64,000 nucleotides of DNA from Aliidongia dinghuensis (GTDB lineage Bacteria > Pseudomonadota > Alphaproteobacteria > ATCC43930 > CGMCC-115725): the NCBI RefSeq assembly GCF_014643535.1, contig NZ_BMJQ01000006.1, forward strand, positions 186,001-250,000. Reading direction: 5' to 3'. Both the position numbers and the translations under genes were made by a program. The notes beneath the pieces are model-generated. The model did no database searches and was not told the origin of the DNA. It saw nothing but the letters and a program-made list of their open reading frames with translations. Below, piece after piece: positions 1-8,573 of the stretch. Within the stretch, counting starts at the first letter, position 1. Every line of letters starts with the position of its first letter.

Positions 1-160
1 GCGCCTTCTTTGTCACCGCTTTAGGTGATCGCAGGACATCAGAGCAAATTCGCACCTTCATATTCCAGAGATGCATCGTGGGATCATTGCTGAAGCACGC
101 ACATTAATAGCCTCCCGCAACTGGAGGGCGCACTTATATTCCCGTTCAGGAGCACCGTTT

Positions 161-598
161 ATGCCTTATGTTTCATCAAATTACGCAAATAACCCGAATG
201 CGCCGTTGGGGAAATGGGTATGCACCCGAATTTCCTCGAACCAGCCCTATGACGCAGCACCGCCCGCGAATAAAACCCACAACCCGGATTACTGCGGGCA
301 ATGCGTTTCATTTGTTACCACCGTATGCCCGACAATTCCCGTTGATACGAAGCGATGGAAGAAAGGGACGCTCGTGAAGGGCGACACGAAAATATTGGCA
401 GGGACTGCGATCGCCACCTTCGACTCAAACGGCCAATATTCCGGACATGCCGCGATCTATGAAAGTCAGACCGCTTCTGGGATAAACGTTGTCGACCAGT
501 GGGTAACTCCCCCCGCAAAACCCATCCACAGAAGAACCTTAAAATTTGGCGCCCACGGGAATTCCAACAATGGGGACAATTTTTATGTCATTGAATAG
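161..598 (+). CDS. BPSL0067-family putative peptidoglycan amidase (toxin-like)
   Basis: The 145-residue product resembles the BPSL0067 family, small NlpC/P60- or CHAP-like cysteine hydrolases thought to cut peptidoglycan peptides. The visible catalytic elements are the YCGQCVSFV motif (Cys45 and Cys48, the latter the likely nucleophile) and a His in SGHAAIYE (His96). There is no signal peptide, so it would need a dedicated export route such as type VI secretion, or cell lysis. I chose the ATG at 161 because AGGAG lies 8 bases upstream; the frame stays open further upstream without a ribosome site. The 3' end overlaps the next gene by 14 bases. Codons are clearly AT-richer than in the rest of the window, suggesting transfer. 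The family assignment is from memory of the motif. Confidence 0.72.
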   Translation: MPYVSSNYANNPNAPLGKWVCTRISSNQPYDAAPPANKTHNPDYCGQCVSFVTTVCPTIPVDTKRWKKGTLVKGDTKILAGTAIATFDSNGQYSGHAAIYESQTASGINVVDQWVTPPAKPIHRRTLKFGAHGNSNNGDNFYVIE

Positions 599-938
599 AA
601 TTGCGCTCGCATTGTTGGTGCTAATTCCTACACTTGCTTCGGCAGAAGAGATCAAGTGCCCCGACGCGCAGGCCGGAACGCACCTGTCGACGGTGACCTT
701 ATTCGATGGCCCGCCGGACGAGCACGCAGATTTGATGCCCGATACTTTCAAAAAGGAAAAAACGGGTGGCGGCAAATCTGATTGGGATGTCGCTTATATA
801 TTCGAAGCCGGGCGACAGCTATACGTCGAATGCCAATACGGATCCAAAGTCCCGTCTATCGTTCTGAAGGCGCCAAAAGTAAACACCTGCACATTCAAGT
901 CAGATAGAAACAGCAAGAACTCACTAACCTGCAAATAA
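585..938 (+). CDS. STY0301-family exported protein, putative immunity partner
   Basis: The 117-residue product begins with a clear Sec signal peptide (about residues 1-20, cleaved after LASA). The mature part has the Cys-Pro start, the GPPDEHADLMP segment and the LYVECQY block that I associate with the STY0301 family. I use the ATG at 585 because it begins the signal peptide and has GGGGA about 9 bases upstream; TTG 546 and ATG 570 are in-frame alternatives. It overlaps the amidase-like gene, so the two are translationally coupled. A periplasmic protein paired with a wall-degrading enzyme fits the toxin/immunity layout. The immunity role is inference from context. Confidence 0.65.
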   Translation: MSLNRIALALLVLIPTLASAEEIKCPDAQAGTHLSTVTLFDGPPDEHADLMPDTFKKEKTGGGKSDWDVAYIFEAGRQLYVECQYGSKVPSIVLKAPKVNTCTFKSDRNSKNSLTCK

Positions 939-953
939 CGGCAGCAGACAAGA

Positions 954-992
954 GAGTGGGCCAGCATTATTCAAATGCGGCCCACTCCTTTT
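954..992 (+). terminator. Rho-independent terminator after the amidase/STY0301 pair
   Basis: GAGTGGGCC at 954-962 pairs with GGCCCACTC at 979-987. The stem continues inward through GCATT/AATGC after one bulged A. The run CTTTT follows at 988-992 on the plus strand. It sits between convergent genes and could also stop leuA transcription, though no T-run is present on that side. Confidence 0.8.
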
Positions 993-996
993 CGCC

Positions 997-2661
997 TCAG
1001 CCCAGCGCCGTGTTGGCGGCGCTCGCCACCGCCTTGAGCGAGCTTGTCGAGATGTCCTCGTCGAGGCCGACGCCGAAGATCGTGGCGCCGTCGGCCCCAC
1101 GGAACTCGATATAGGACGCGGCCTGTGCATCGGCGCTAGCGCGGAGCGTGTGCTCCTGATAGTCGACCAGGTCGAGCTGGACCCCGCAGGCCTGGCGGAT
1201 CGCATCGATGAAGGCCGAGATCGGGCCATTGCCCTGGCCGGTCACCGTGCGCTCGCGCCCGTCGATGAGGATGCGCGCCGTGATCTGGCGCTGTTTGCCC
1301 GTGCCGCTCTCCTGATGCTCGATCAGCTGGATGCGCGGCTCGCCGTCCAGGTGGTAGGTCCGGCGGAACGCATCCCAGATGTCGGCCGCGGTCTGCTCCT
1401 TGCCGGTGCGATCGGAGATGTCCTGCACTACCTTGCTGAACGCCATCTGCAGCCGGCGCGGCAGCTTGAGCCCGCGGTCCTGCTCCAAGAGCCAGGCGAC
1501 GCCGCCCTTGCCCGACTGGCTGTTGACGCGAATGACCGCCTCGTAGGTGCAGCCGATGTCGGCCGGGTCGATCGGCAGGTAGGGCAGCTCCCAGAACTCG
1601 TCGTTCTTGCCCTCGCGGTCGGCGAAGCCCTTCTTGATCGCGTCCTGGTGCGAGCCGGAGAAGGCGGTGAACACCAGGTCGCCCGCATAGGGATGGCGTG
1701 CCGGCACCGGCAGCTGGTTGCAATACTCGACGGTCTTCACGACCTCGCGCATGTCGGAGAAGTCGAGCGCCGGCGAAATCCCCTGGCTGTACATGTTGAG
1801 CGCCAGGGTCACGATATCGACGTTGCCGGTGCGCTCGCCATTGCCGAACAGGCAGCCCTCGACCCGGTCGGCGCCGGCCATGACCGCGAGCTCGGTTGCG
1901 GCGACGCCGGTGCCGCGGTCGTTGTGCGGGTGCACGCTGATGATGACGCTGTCGCGCCGGCTCACATGCCGGCCGAACCATTCGATCTGGTCGGCATAGA
2001 TGTTGGGCGTCGACATCTCGACGGTCGCCGGCAGATTGAGGATGACCTTCTTCTCCGGCGTCGGCTGATAGACGTCGAGCACCGCGTTGCAGATCTCGAC
2101 GGCGAAATCGAGCTCGGTGCCGCTGAACACTTCCGGCGAATATTCGAAGCGCCACTCGGTCTCGGGCCGGCTCCGGGCCAGCTCCTTGATCTGCTTCGCA
2201 GCCGCCACGGCGAGCGCCACGGTGCCTGCCTTGTCCTGGCCGAACACGATGCGCCGGAAGTTGGGCGCGGTGGCACCATAGAAATGCACGATCGCGCGCG
2301 GCACGCCCTTCAAGGCTTCGAACGTGCGCTCGATCAGCTCCGGCCGGGCCTGGGTCAGCACCTGGACCCAGACATCGTCCGGGATGCGCTTCGCCTCGAT
2401 CAGCTCGCGCACGAAATCGAACTCGGTCTGCGAGGCCGACGGGAAACCGATCTCGATCTCTTTGAAGCCGGACTTGACCAGGAGATCGAAGAAGCGGCGC
2501 TTGCGCTCGCCGTCCATCGGCTCGATCAGCGCCTGATTGCCGTCGCGGAGATCGGTCGACAACCAGATGGGCGGCTTGGTGATGGTCTTGTTGGGCCAGG
2601 TGCGATCCGGCAGCGAGACGGGGGTGAACGCGCGGTACTTGGTCGAGGGGTTGGTCAGCAT
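997..2661 (-). CDS. leuA: 2-isopropylmalate synthase
   Basis: First committed step of leucine synthesis: acetyl-CoA plus 2-oxoisovalerate gives 2-isopropylmalate in the cytoplasm. The 554-residue length and N-terminus ([12 protein letters not shown]) match the longer LeuA type 2 subclass. The HMG-lyase-like barrel shows the metal/catalytic block [14 protein letters not shown] (Asp40) and the HPHNDRGTG motif. The C-terminal third contains the regulatory LeuA dimer region ([15 protein letters not shown]), so leucine feedback is expected. It starts at the ATG at 2661, is transcribed alone and converges on the STY0301 gene. A short branched-chain-rich ORF lies upstream (see 2728-2829) and might be a leader peptide. 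Confidence 0.97.
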   Translation of the reverse strand: MLTNPSTKYRAFTPVSLPDRTWPNKTITKPPIWLSTDLRDGNQALIEPMDGERKRRFFDLLVKSGFKEIEIGFPSASQTEFDFVRELIEAKRIPDDVWVQVLTQARPELIERTFEALKGVPRAIVHFYGATAPNFRRIVFGQDKAGTVALAVAAAKQIKELARSRPETEWRFEYSPEVFSGTELDFAVEICNAVLDVYQPTPEKKVILNLPATVEMSTPNIYADQIEWFGRHVSRRDSVIISVHPHNDRGTGVAATELAVMAGADRVEGCLFGNGERTGNVDIVTLALNMYSQGISPALDFSDMREVVKTVEYCNQLPVPARHPYAGDLVFTAFSGSHQDAIKKGFADREGKNDEFWELPYLPIDPADIGCTYEAVIRVNSQSGKGGVAWLLEQDRGLKLPRRLQMAFSKVVQDISDRTGKEQTAADIWDAFRRTYHLDGEPRIQLIEHQESGTGKQRQITARILIDGRERTVTGQGNGPISAFIDAIRQACGVQLDLVDYQEHTLRASADAQAASYIEFRGADGATIFGVGLDEDISTSSLKAVASAANTALG

Positions 2662-3107
2662 TGGACGAGCTCTTCAGTTCAGATCGACAGGAATTGACGC
2701 GGCAGCGTTACAGCCGGCGGGCAGCCGTCAGGCCCGGCGGCCGCCACGAAGTCGCAGAACGAGCTCGATCGAAATCCAACCATCACCTCGCCCCGGGCGA
2801 GATCGGTCGACAAACGTGATCTTGGACATAGACATGACGGGTACCCGGAACTCTTCGAAACCAGCAGACGACATACCAACGGCCCGACCCCTCGCGAGAG
2901 GTCGGGTCTTAAAGTCGAAGCAGGCTGGCGATCCGGTCAGTCATGAGTCTAGCGATTCCACGATCCCGGTTTCCTTGTCAACCGCGGCATTCGGTTTCAC
3001 TCAAAACAAGCGGGATGTCTGCAATGCGGTTTTGTAATATTGCTGCCGCAGCGCCATGATTTGCATCATTTCCGAACGCTCCACAGCCTGAACCGGACCC
3101 AGCCCTC
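2662..3107. other. Divergent intergenic region leuA / hydroxyacid dehydrogenase
   Basis: This 446-base gap must hold the promoters of leuA (leftward) and of the dehydrogenase at 3108 (rightward). It contains the leader-like ORF described separately. It also has a hairpin at 2883-2906 (CCCGACC/GGTCGGG around CTCGCGAG) with no T-run on either side. No clear -35/-10 pair could be picked by eye. Confidence 0.5.
2728..2829 (-). CDS. Possible leuA leader peptide
   Basis: A 33-codon ORF 66 bases upstream of leuA on the same strand. Its end is crowded with branched-chain residues: ISIELVLRLRGG, that is Ile-Ser-Ile-Glu-Leu-Val-Leu-Arg-Leu. Such a cluster is what a ribosome-mediated attenuator of a leucine gene would use. 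In-frame ATGs also exist at 2835 and 2874, and no good ribosome site is visible. I could not find a convincing terminator with a T-run between this ORF and leuA, so the attenuator model is unproven. Confidence 0.3.
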   Translation of the reverse strand: MSKITFVDRSRPGRGDGWISIELVLRLRGGRRA

Positions 3108-4016
3108 ATGAAAACGATCTTCATCGACTGCAATCCGCAGATGGAGCCGGTGTTCCGGCGCGTGCACCGGGCCGACGACCCGGCCATCACCGTCAACCTG
3201 GCCCAGGCGCCGGGCGCCATCCCGCCGCTGGTCGCGGGCTATCAGGTGGTGATCGACGATCATTCCCATCTGCCGACGGACGTGGTGAAGCAGTGCCCGG
3301 ACCTGCGCCATGTCGTGTTCCTGGGCGTGGGGGCCGCCAGCTACATGAACGTGGCCGAGCTCAAAGAACTCGGCGTCACGGTCCATACCATCAAGGGCTA
3401 CGGCGACCGGGCCGTGGCCGAGCATACGGTGGCACTGCTGTTCGCCTCCGCACGGTCGGTCGCGGGCATGGATCGGGAGCTTCGCGCCGGCACTTGGCGG
3501 CCGCAGGGCGGCATGCAGCTCGACGGCAAGGTGCTGGGCCTGATCGGCCTGGGCGGCATCGGCCTCGAGGTGGCACGCATCGCCAAGGGCATCGGGATGG
3601 AAGTCATTGCCTGGAACCGCTCGCCGGTGCCGGACGCCCCCGTCCCGCTCGTCAGCCGAGACGAGGTGCTGGCCAGGGCCGACATCCTGTCGCTGCATAT
3701 TGCCTTGAACGACGAGACGCGCGGCATGTTGGGTGCCACGGAGCTGGCCAAGCTCAAGCCCGGCGCCATCCTGATCAACACGGCGCGCGGTGCGCTCGTC
3801 GACGAGGCGGCACTGATCCAAGCGCTCGAAAGCGGCCACCTGCGCCATGCAGGCTTGGACGTGTTCGCGAACGAGCCGCTCGCGGCCGACCATCCGCTGA
3901 CCCGGCTGCCGAACGTCACGCTGACATCCCATGCCGCCTTCCGCACGCCGGAAGCGTCGGAGACGCTCATCCGCCGCGCGATCGACATCGTGAAGCGCGT
4001 GACTGCCGCCGGATAG
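3108..4016 (+). CDS. D-isomer-specific 2-hydroxyacid dehydrogenase
   Basis: A 302-residue NAD(P)-dependent enzyme of the D-2-hydroxyacid dehydrogenase family, interconverting a 2-oxo acid and a D-2-hydroxy acid. The nucleotide-binding motif is GLGGIGLEVA, about residues 148-157. The catalytic triad is visible as Arg in INTARGALVDE, Glu in DVFANEPL and His in SHAAFRT. It has the usual length of the glyoxylate/hydroxypyruvate reductase-like branch, but substrate cannot be read from sequence. A TetR gene follows after about 95 bases on the same strand. No aromatic or amino acid pathway partner is adjacent. Confidence 0.9.
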   Translation: MKTIFIDCNPQMEPVFRRVHRADDPAITVNLAQAPGAIPPLVAGYQVVIDDHSHLPTDVVKQCPDLRHVVFLGVGAASYMNVAELKELGVTVHTIKGYGDRAVAEHTVALLFASARSVAGMDRELRAGTWRPQGGMQLDGKVLGLIGLGGIGLEVARIAKGIGMEVIAWNRSPVPDAPVPLVSRDEVLARADILSLHIALNDETRGMLGATELAKLKPGAILINTARGALVDEAALIQALESGHLRHAGLDVFANEPLAADHPLTRLPNVTLTSHAAFRTPEASETLIRRAIDIVKRVTAAG

Positions 4017-4111
4017 ACCGGCCGTATCACGGCTCGTGCGGAACGCCGCCTGTTCCTTTAGGATCGGCGGCGTCACATCACCTCGAGAGCCTGGTTCGGA
4101 CCCAACGCCCC

Positions 4112-4711
4112 ATGTCAAGACGCCCCAAGAGCGCCACCTTGCCGTCCTCGGACGGGTTCGCCCGTTCGGACAACCGCCGGACCCTGCTGCTCGACGAGGC
4201 CGCCCGCCTGTTCGGCGCGCGCGGCTACGACAGCACCTCGATGCGCGACATCGCGACCGCCGTCGGCATGCTGCCGGGCTCGCTCTACTATCATTTCCCG
4301 TCCAAGGAAGACCTGCTCGTCGCGGTCTACACGATCGGCATCGACCAGATGCAGGAGGCGGTGCTGGCCGCGGTCGCGCGCGAGAGCGACCCTTGGAAGC
4401 GGCTCGAAGCCGCCGCCGCCGCCCATCTTTCGACCCTGCTCGACACGAGCGGCTACGCGGCGGCCGTCGTCGCCGACTGGCCGAGCCCGGCCGGCTCCGT
4501 CCGCGACCAGCTGGTGCGCCAGCGCGACCGCTACGAGGAGACGTTCCGCGAGCTGGTCGCCGACTTGCCGCTCGGCCCCCATCAGGACCGGCAGTTCCTG
4601 CGCCTGGCGCTGCTGGGCGCGCTCAACTGGTCGCTCGCCTGGTACAAGAGCAACGGCGACAGCCCGGAGACGATCGCCCGGCGGCTGGTCGCGCAGTTCC
4701 GCGCCGACTGA
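4112..4711 (+). CDS. TetR/AcrR family transcriptional regulator
   Basis: A 199-residue one-domain repressor. The N-terminal helix-turn-helix is seen in MRDIATAVGMLPGSLYYHFPSKEDLL, written here only by its ends: MRDIATAVG and LYYHFPSKEDLL, about residues 44-70. The C-terminal ligand domain has no recognisable specificity. The start at 4112 gives a normal basic N-terminal tail; the frame is open far upstream but only as a shadow of the dehydrogenase. It lies between the dehydrogenase and the histidine kinase, with only 11 bases to the latter, so it may be co-transcribed with the two-component genes. Confidence 0.9.
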   Translation: MSRRPKSATLPSSDGFARSDNRRTLLLDEAARLFGARGYDSTSMRDIATAVGMLPGSLYYHFPSKEDLLVAVYTIGIDQMQEAVLAAVARESDPWKRLEAAAAAHLSTLLDTSGYAAAVVADWPSPAGSVRDQLVRQRDRYEETFRELVADLPLGPHQDRQFLRLALLGALNWSLAWYKSNGDSPETIARRLVAQFRAD

Positions 4712-4722
4712 AGGCGCGGCCG

Positions 4723-6387
4723 ATGCGGTCGAGGCAGACGAGCTCCGGCTTTCCGGTCGACGACCGGATCGCGGTGCTGCAGGCCGCACTCGAATATATG
4801 GGCGAAGGCTTCACGGTCTATGACGCGGACTTGAACCTCCTCGCCTGGAACCAGCGCTTCTTCGACCTGCTCGAGCTGCCGCGTTCGCTGGCATATATCG
4901 GCGCCCCGCTCGAGGATTTCCTGCGCTGGAACGCGGCGCGCGGCGAATATGGCCCGGTCGACGTCGAAAGCTATGTGGCCGAGCACGTCGAGCTGGCGTT
5001 GCAGTTCGTGCCGCATCGTTTCGAACGGGTCCGGCCGAACGGCACCGTGCTCGAAGTGCGCGGCAACCCGATTCCCGGCCTGGGCTTCGTCACGGTCTAC
5101 AACGACATCAGCGAGCGCAAGCAGGTCGAGCGCCAGCTGCAGGAGAGCGTCGACCATCTCGAGCACCGGGTGCGCGAGCGCATGACGGAGCTCGAAGCGG
5201 CCAACCGGCGCATGCAGGCGGAGGTGGCCGAGCGCAACAAGGCCGAGGCGACGCTGCGCCATGCCCAGAAGATGGAGGCGATCGGCGCCTTGACCGGCGG
5301 GCTCGCCCACGACTTCAACAACTTGCTTACCATCGTCATGGGCAATCTGGCGCTGGTCGAGGACCTGGGCCCGCTGCCGGGCGAGGCGGGCGCCATGATC
5401 GGCGAGGCGCTGGACGCGAGCCGGCGCGGCGCGGACCTGGTGCGGCGCCTGCTCTCCTTCTCGCGCCGCCAGCCCCTGTCGCCCGCGACCTACGACCCGA
5501 AACGGGTCGTCGCCGACATCGAGCCGCTGCTGTCGCGCGCGCTCGGCGACGACATCGAGCTTGCGATCGAGTTCGCCGGCGAGGATTGGCTGATCGAGGC
5601 CGACCGCAGCGAGTTCGAGAACGCACTGTTGAACATGGCGAACAACAGCCGCGACGCCATGCCCGACGGCGGACGGCTCACCATCCGGGTCGAGACGCGC
5701 CCCCATGATGCGACCGCGCGCCCCGACCTGGCGCCGGGCGATCATCTGGTCGTGACCGTGACCGATACCGGCTGCGGCATGCCGCCCGACGTGCGCGAGC
5801 GCGCGTTCGAGCCGTTCTTCACGGCGAAGAAATCGGACGGCGGCGGCACGGGCCTGGGGCTCAGCATGGTCTATGGCTTCGTGCGCCGTTCGGGCGGTGT
5901 CGCCCGCATCCTGAGCACGGTCGGCCAGGGCACGACGATCGAGCTCGTCCTGCCGCGCCATCATCCGGCCGAGGCGCCCGCCGACGCGCCGGCAGCGCCC
6001 GGCCGACCGCTCGGCGGCAGCGAGCATATCCTGCTGGTCGAGGACGACATCCGCGTGCGCGGCTTCGTTCGGCGAACGCTCGAAGGGCTCGGCTACCGCA
6101 TCAGCGAGGCGACGGACGGCCAGCAGGCGCTGGCCCTGCTCGCGAGCGGCGGTACCTATGACCTGGTGCTGTCGGACATCGAGATGCCGGGCGGCGTCAG
6201 CGGCCTCGAGCTTGCGGCCCGGGTCGAGGACCACGTGCCCGGCACGCGCATCCTCTTGATGTCGGGCTATCCCGACCGGGCGATGGCGCGGGCCGATTGG
6301 CGCGACCGGCCGGTGCTGTCGAAGCCGTTCGGCCCGCGCGAGCTCGCCGAAGCGATACGCGACCGGCTCGGCCGGGCGGCATCATGA
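4723..6387 (+). CDS. Hybrid PAS-sensor histidine kinase with C-terminal receiver
   Basis: A 554-residue signalling kinase without membrane segments, so probably cytoplasmic. Domains in order: a PAS-type sensor (about 10-125, [19 protein letters not shown]), a coiled-coil linker (about 130-180), a HisKA phosphoacceptor with His196 in [11 protein letters not shown], and an ATPase domain. The ATPase has an N box ([18 protein letters not shown]) and a G box ([14 protein letters not shown]). A receiver domain follows with phospho-Asp485 in [10 protein letters not shown]. The frame is open upstream across the TetR gene, but AAGG before the ATG at 4723 and the start of homology favour this start. 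The stop overlaps the response regulator start (ATGA), giving translational coupling. Confidence 0.93.
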   Translation: MRSRQTSSGFPVDDRIAVLQAALEYMGEGFTVYDADLNLLAWNQRFFDLLELPRSLAYIGAPLEDFLRWNAARGEYGPVDVESYVAEHVELALQFVPHRFERVRPNGTVLEVRGNPIPGLGFVTVYNDISERKQVERQLQESVDHLEHRVRERMTELEAANRRMQAEVAERNKAEATLRHAQKMEAIGALTGGLAHDFNNLLTIVMGNLALVEDLGPLPGEAGAMIGEALDASRRGADLVRRLLSFSRRQPLSPATYDPKRVVADIEPLLSRALGDDIELAIEFAGEDWLIEADRSEFENALLNMANNSRDAMPDGGRLTIRVETRPHDATARPDLAPGDHLVVTVTDTGCGMPPDVRERAFEPFFTAKKSDGGGTGLGLSMVYGFVRRSGGVARILSTVGQGTTIELVLPRHHPAEAPADAPAAPGRPLGGSEHILLVEDDIRVRGFVRRTLEGLGYRISEATDGQQALALLASGGTYDLVLSDIEMPGGVSGLELAARVEDHVPGTRILLMSGYPDRAMARADWRDRPVLSKPFGPRELAEAIRDRLGRAAS

Positions 6388-7079
6388 GTGGCAGCGGCCA
6401 GATCCTGGTGCTGGACGATGATGCGGCCATCCGCACGCTCGTGCGGCGCTGCCTGGAGCCGGCCGGCTTCAACGTCGTGACGGCCGCAACCGGCGCCGAC
6501 CTGCGCCGGCTCATCCAGGACCAGCCGATCGATCTCATCGTCCTCGACCTCAACCTCAAGGGCGAAGACGGGCTCGACCATCTGAAGGCGCTCCGACGCG
6601 AGCGCGACCTGCCTGTCATCATCCTGACCGGACGCGGCGAGCCGATCGACCGGGCGCTCGGCCTGGAACTGGGCGCCGACGACTATGTGGCGAAACCGTT
6701 CGAGCCGCGCGAGCTCGTCGCCCGCGTCCGCACGGTGCTGCGCCGCATGAGCCGAACGGCAGCGCCGGCCGCGAACCGCCTGCTCGCCTTCGGCGCCTGG
6801 AAGCTCGACCTCGACGCCCGCATCCTTGTCGACGCCGACAGCCGGCCGGTGGCACTCACGACGGCGCAATTCGCCATCCTGTCCGTGCTCGCGACCCACC
6901 CGAACCGGGTCCTCTCGCGCGACCAGATCCTCGACCTCGCCGACCGCGGCGGCGAGCCGTTCGACCGCAGCATCGACGCCCATATCGTCCAGCTGCGCCG
7001 CAAGATCGAACGCGACCCGCGCCAGCCGGAGATCATCAAGACGGTCTATGGCGCGGGGTACTTGTTCCGGGGCGATTGA
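6384..7079 (+). CDS. OmpR/PhoB-family response regulator
   Basis: A 231-residue DNA-binding response regulator. The receiver domain (about 6-118) has the acidic pocket DDD at residues 11-13, phospho-acceptor Asp55 (IVLDLNLKG), Thr/Lys switch residues and the KPFEPRELVAR loop. The C-terminal winged helix (about 135-230) ends with VYGAGYLFRGD, typical of the Trans_Reg_C domain. It starts at ATG 6384, overlapping the kinase stop, so the two form one operon and presumably one phosphorelay. Target genes are unknown; the convergent liv ABC operon next door is one possibility. Confidence 0.93.
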   Translation: MSGSGQILVLDDDAAIRTLVRRCLEPAGFNVVTAATGADLRRLIQDQPIDLIVLDLNLKGEDGLDHLKALRRERDLPVIILTGRGEPIDRALGLELGADDYVAKPFEPRELVARVRTVLRRMSRTAAPAANRLLAFGAWKLDLDARILVDADSRPVALTTAQFAILSVLATHPNRVLSRDQILDLADRGGEPFDRSIDAHIVQLRRKIERDPRQPEIIKTVYGAGYLFRGD

Positions 7080-7100
7080 GGGGCGCGCCGCGTCTTCGTT

Positions 7101-8573
7101 CTACAGCAGCCCCGCCCCTGCCTCCTTGGCGAAGCGGCCGGGGTCGCCTTCCCAGACGATGCGGGCGTGTTCCAGCACATAGACCCGGTCGGCGTGCGGG
7201 AGCGCGAAGGTCACGTTCTGCTCACCCAGGAGCACGGTGATCGAGGTCGTCTGCCGGAGCTTTTCGAGCGCCTTCGACAATTGCTCGAGGATGACCGGCG
7301 CCAGGCCGAGCGTCGGCTCGTCCAGGATGAGGAGGCGCGGCTTCATCATGAGCGCGCGGGCGATCGCCAGCATCTGTTGCTCGCCGCCGCTCAAGGTCCG
7401 GGCCGCCTGGGGCTGGCGCGCCTTGATGATCGGGAAGAGCTCGAACAGCCATTCCGTGCGCTCGAGCCGCTCGGCCTTGGGCAGATGCTGGCCGCCGAGA
7501 TCGAGATTCTCGCGCACGCTCATGTCGCCGAACAGCTCGCGCGTCTCGGGGCACTGCACGATGCCGGCGTTGCGCGCGATCGCGGCCGGGCTGTGGCCGG
7601 CAAGCGAGGCGCCGGCCCAGCGGATCTCACCCGAATAGGGCACGAGGCCGGAGATCGCATTGAACAGCGTCGTCTTGCCGGCGCCGTTCAAGCCCACGAC
7701 CGAGACGAACTCGCCCTCGTGCACATGGATCGACACCTGCTGCAGCGCCTGGGCCTTGCCGTAATGCACGCCGATGGTCTCGACCTGCAGCAGCGGCTCC
7801 GCGTCCTTGAAGCTTGATTCCGGGCGCGCCGCCGTGGTGATGGCGCCGCCCAGATAGACGCGTCGGACCGTCTCGTCGCGCATCACCTCCTCGGCGGTCC
7901 CTTCGGCGATATGCTCGCCCAGGTACATGGCCTTCACCCGGTCGACCAGCGCCGACACGCTCTTCACGTTGTGGTCGACCAGCAGCACCGCCCGCCCCTC
8001 CTCGCGGAAGCTGCGGATCAGGTTCGAGAAATCCTCGACCTCGCCGGACGTCAGGCCCGCGAACGGCTCGTCGACCAGCACGATCCTGGGATCGCGCGCC
8101 ATCGCCTTGGCGAGCTCCATGCGGCGCAAATCGGCGAACGGCAGGGTCGCCGGCCGCCGGTCGAGCACGGCGCCGAGGCCGACGCGCTCGGCAATGGCAC
8201 GGGCGCGGCCGTCGACCTCCGGATCGGCGAAGAGCCGCACCAGGCTGTCGGGCAGCAGGGCGAGCTTGATGTTCTCGAGCACGGTCTGGCGATGCAGCGG
8301 CCGTGAATGCTGGAACACGATGCCGACGCCGTGCCGCGCGATCTTGTGCGACGGCCAGCCGGCGACGTCCGTGCCCTCGACCTTGACGATGCCGGCATTG
8401 GGCCGCTCGATGCCCATGATGAGCTTCATCACGGTCGACTTGCCGGAGCCGTTCGGGCCGATCAGGCCCAGGATCTCGCCCGGCCGGATCTCGAGCGAGA
8501 TGTCCTTGACCGCGACGAGGCCGCCGAACCGCTTGGTGAGGCGAGAGACCTCGAGCAGGGGGGTCAAGCTCAT
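7101..8573 (-). CDS. Fused LivG-LivF ABC transporter ATPase
   Basis: A 490-residue protein with two complete ABC ATPase domains in one chain. Domain 1 (about 6-255) is LivG-like: Walker A GPNGSGKST with Lys45, a relaxed signature LPFADLRRMELAKA, and Walker B VLVDEPFAGL. Domain 2 (about 262-490) is LivF-like: Walker A GLNGAGKTT with Lys300, signature LSGGEQQML and Walker B LLILDEPTLGLAP. In most bacteria these are two genes. It forms the energy unit of the branched-chain-amino-acid-type importer with the adjacent permeases. Its start overlaps the livM stop (ATGA). Substrate could be amino acids or other small carboxylates. Confidence 0.93.
   Translation of the reverse strand: MSLTPLLEVSRLTKRFGGLVAVKDISLEIRPGEILGLIGPNGSGKSTVMKLIMGIERPNAGIVKVEGTDVAGWPSHKIARHGVGIVFQHSRPLHRQTVLENIKLALLPDSLVRLFADPEVDGRARAIAERVGLGAVLDRRPATLPFADLRRMELAKAMARDPRIVLVDEPFAGLTSGEVEDFSNLIRSFREEGRAVLLVDHNVKSVSALVDRVKAMYLGEHIAEGTAEEVMRDETVRRVYLGGAITTAARPESSFKDAEPLLQVETIGVHYGKAQALQQVSIHVHEGEFVSVVGLNGAGKTTLFNAISGLVPYSGEIRWAGASLAGHSPAAIARNAGIVQCPETRELFGDMSVRENLDLGGQHLPKAERLERTEWLFELFPIIKARQPQAARTLSGGEQQMLAIARALMMKPRLLILDEPTLGLAPVILEQLSKALEKLRQTTSITVLLGEQNVTFALPHADRVYVLEHARIVWEGDPGRFAKEAGAGLL

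Noticed and set aside
1150..2697. A 515-codon plus-strand frame opposite leuA
   Set aside because: It is the antisense shadow of a clear leuA; composition reflects GC-rich third positions and no domain is visible. The same applies to long antisense frames at 17512-19614, 24221-26353 and 32026-33963.
2728..2829. Ubiquitin-like ending LVLRLRGG in the leuA leader ORF
   Set aside because: The rest of the peptide has no ubiquitin fold and is only 33 residues; the match is chance.
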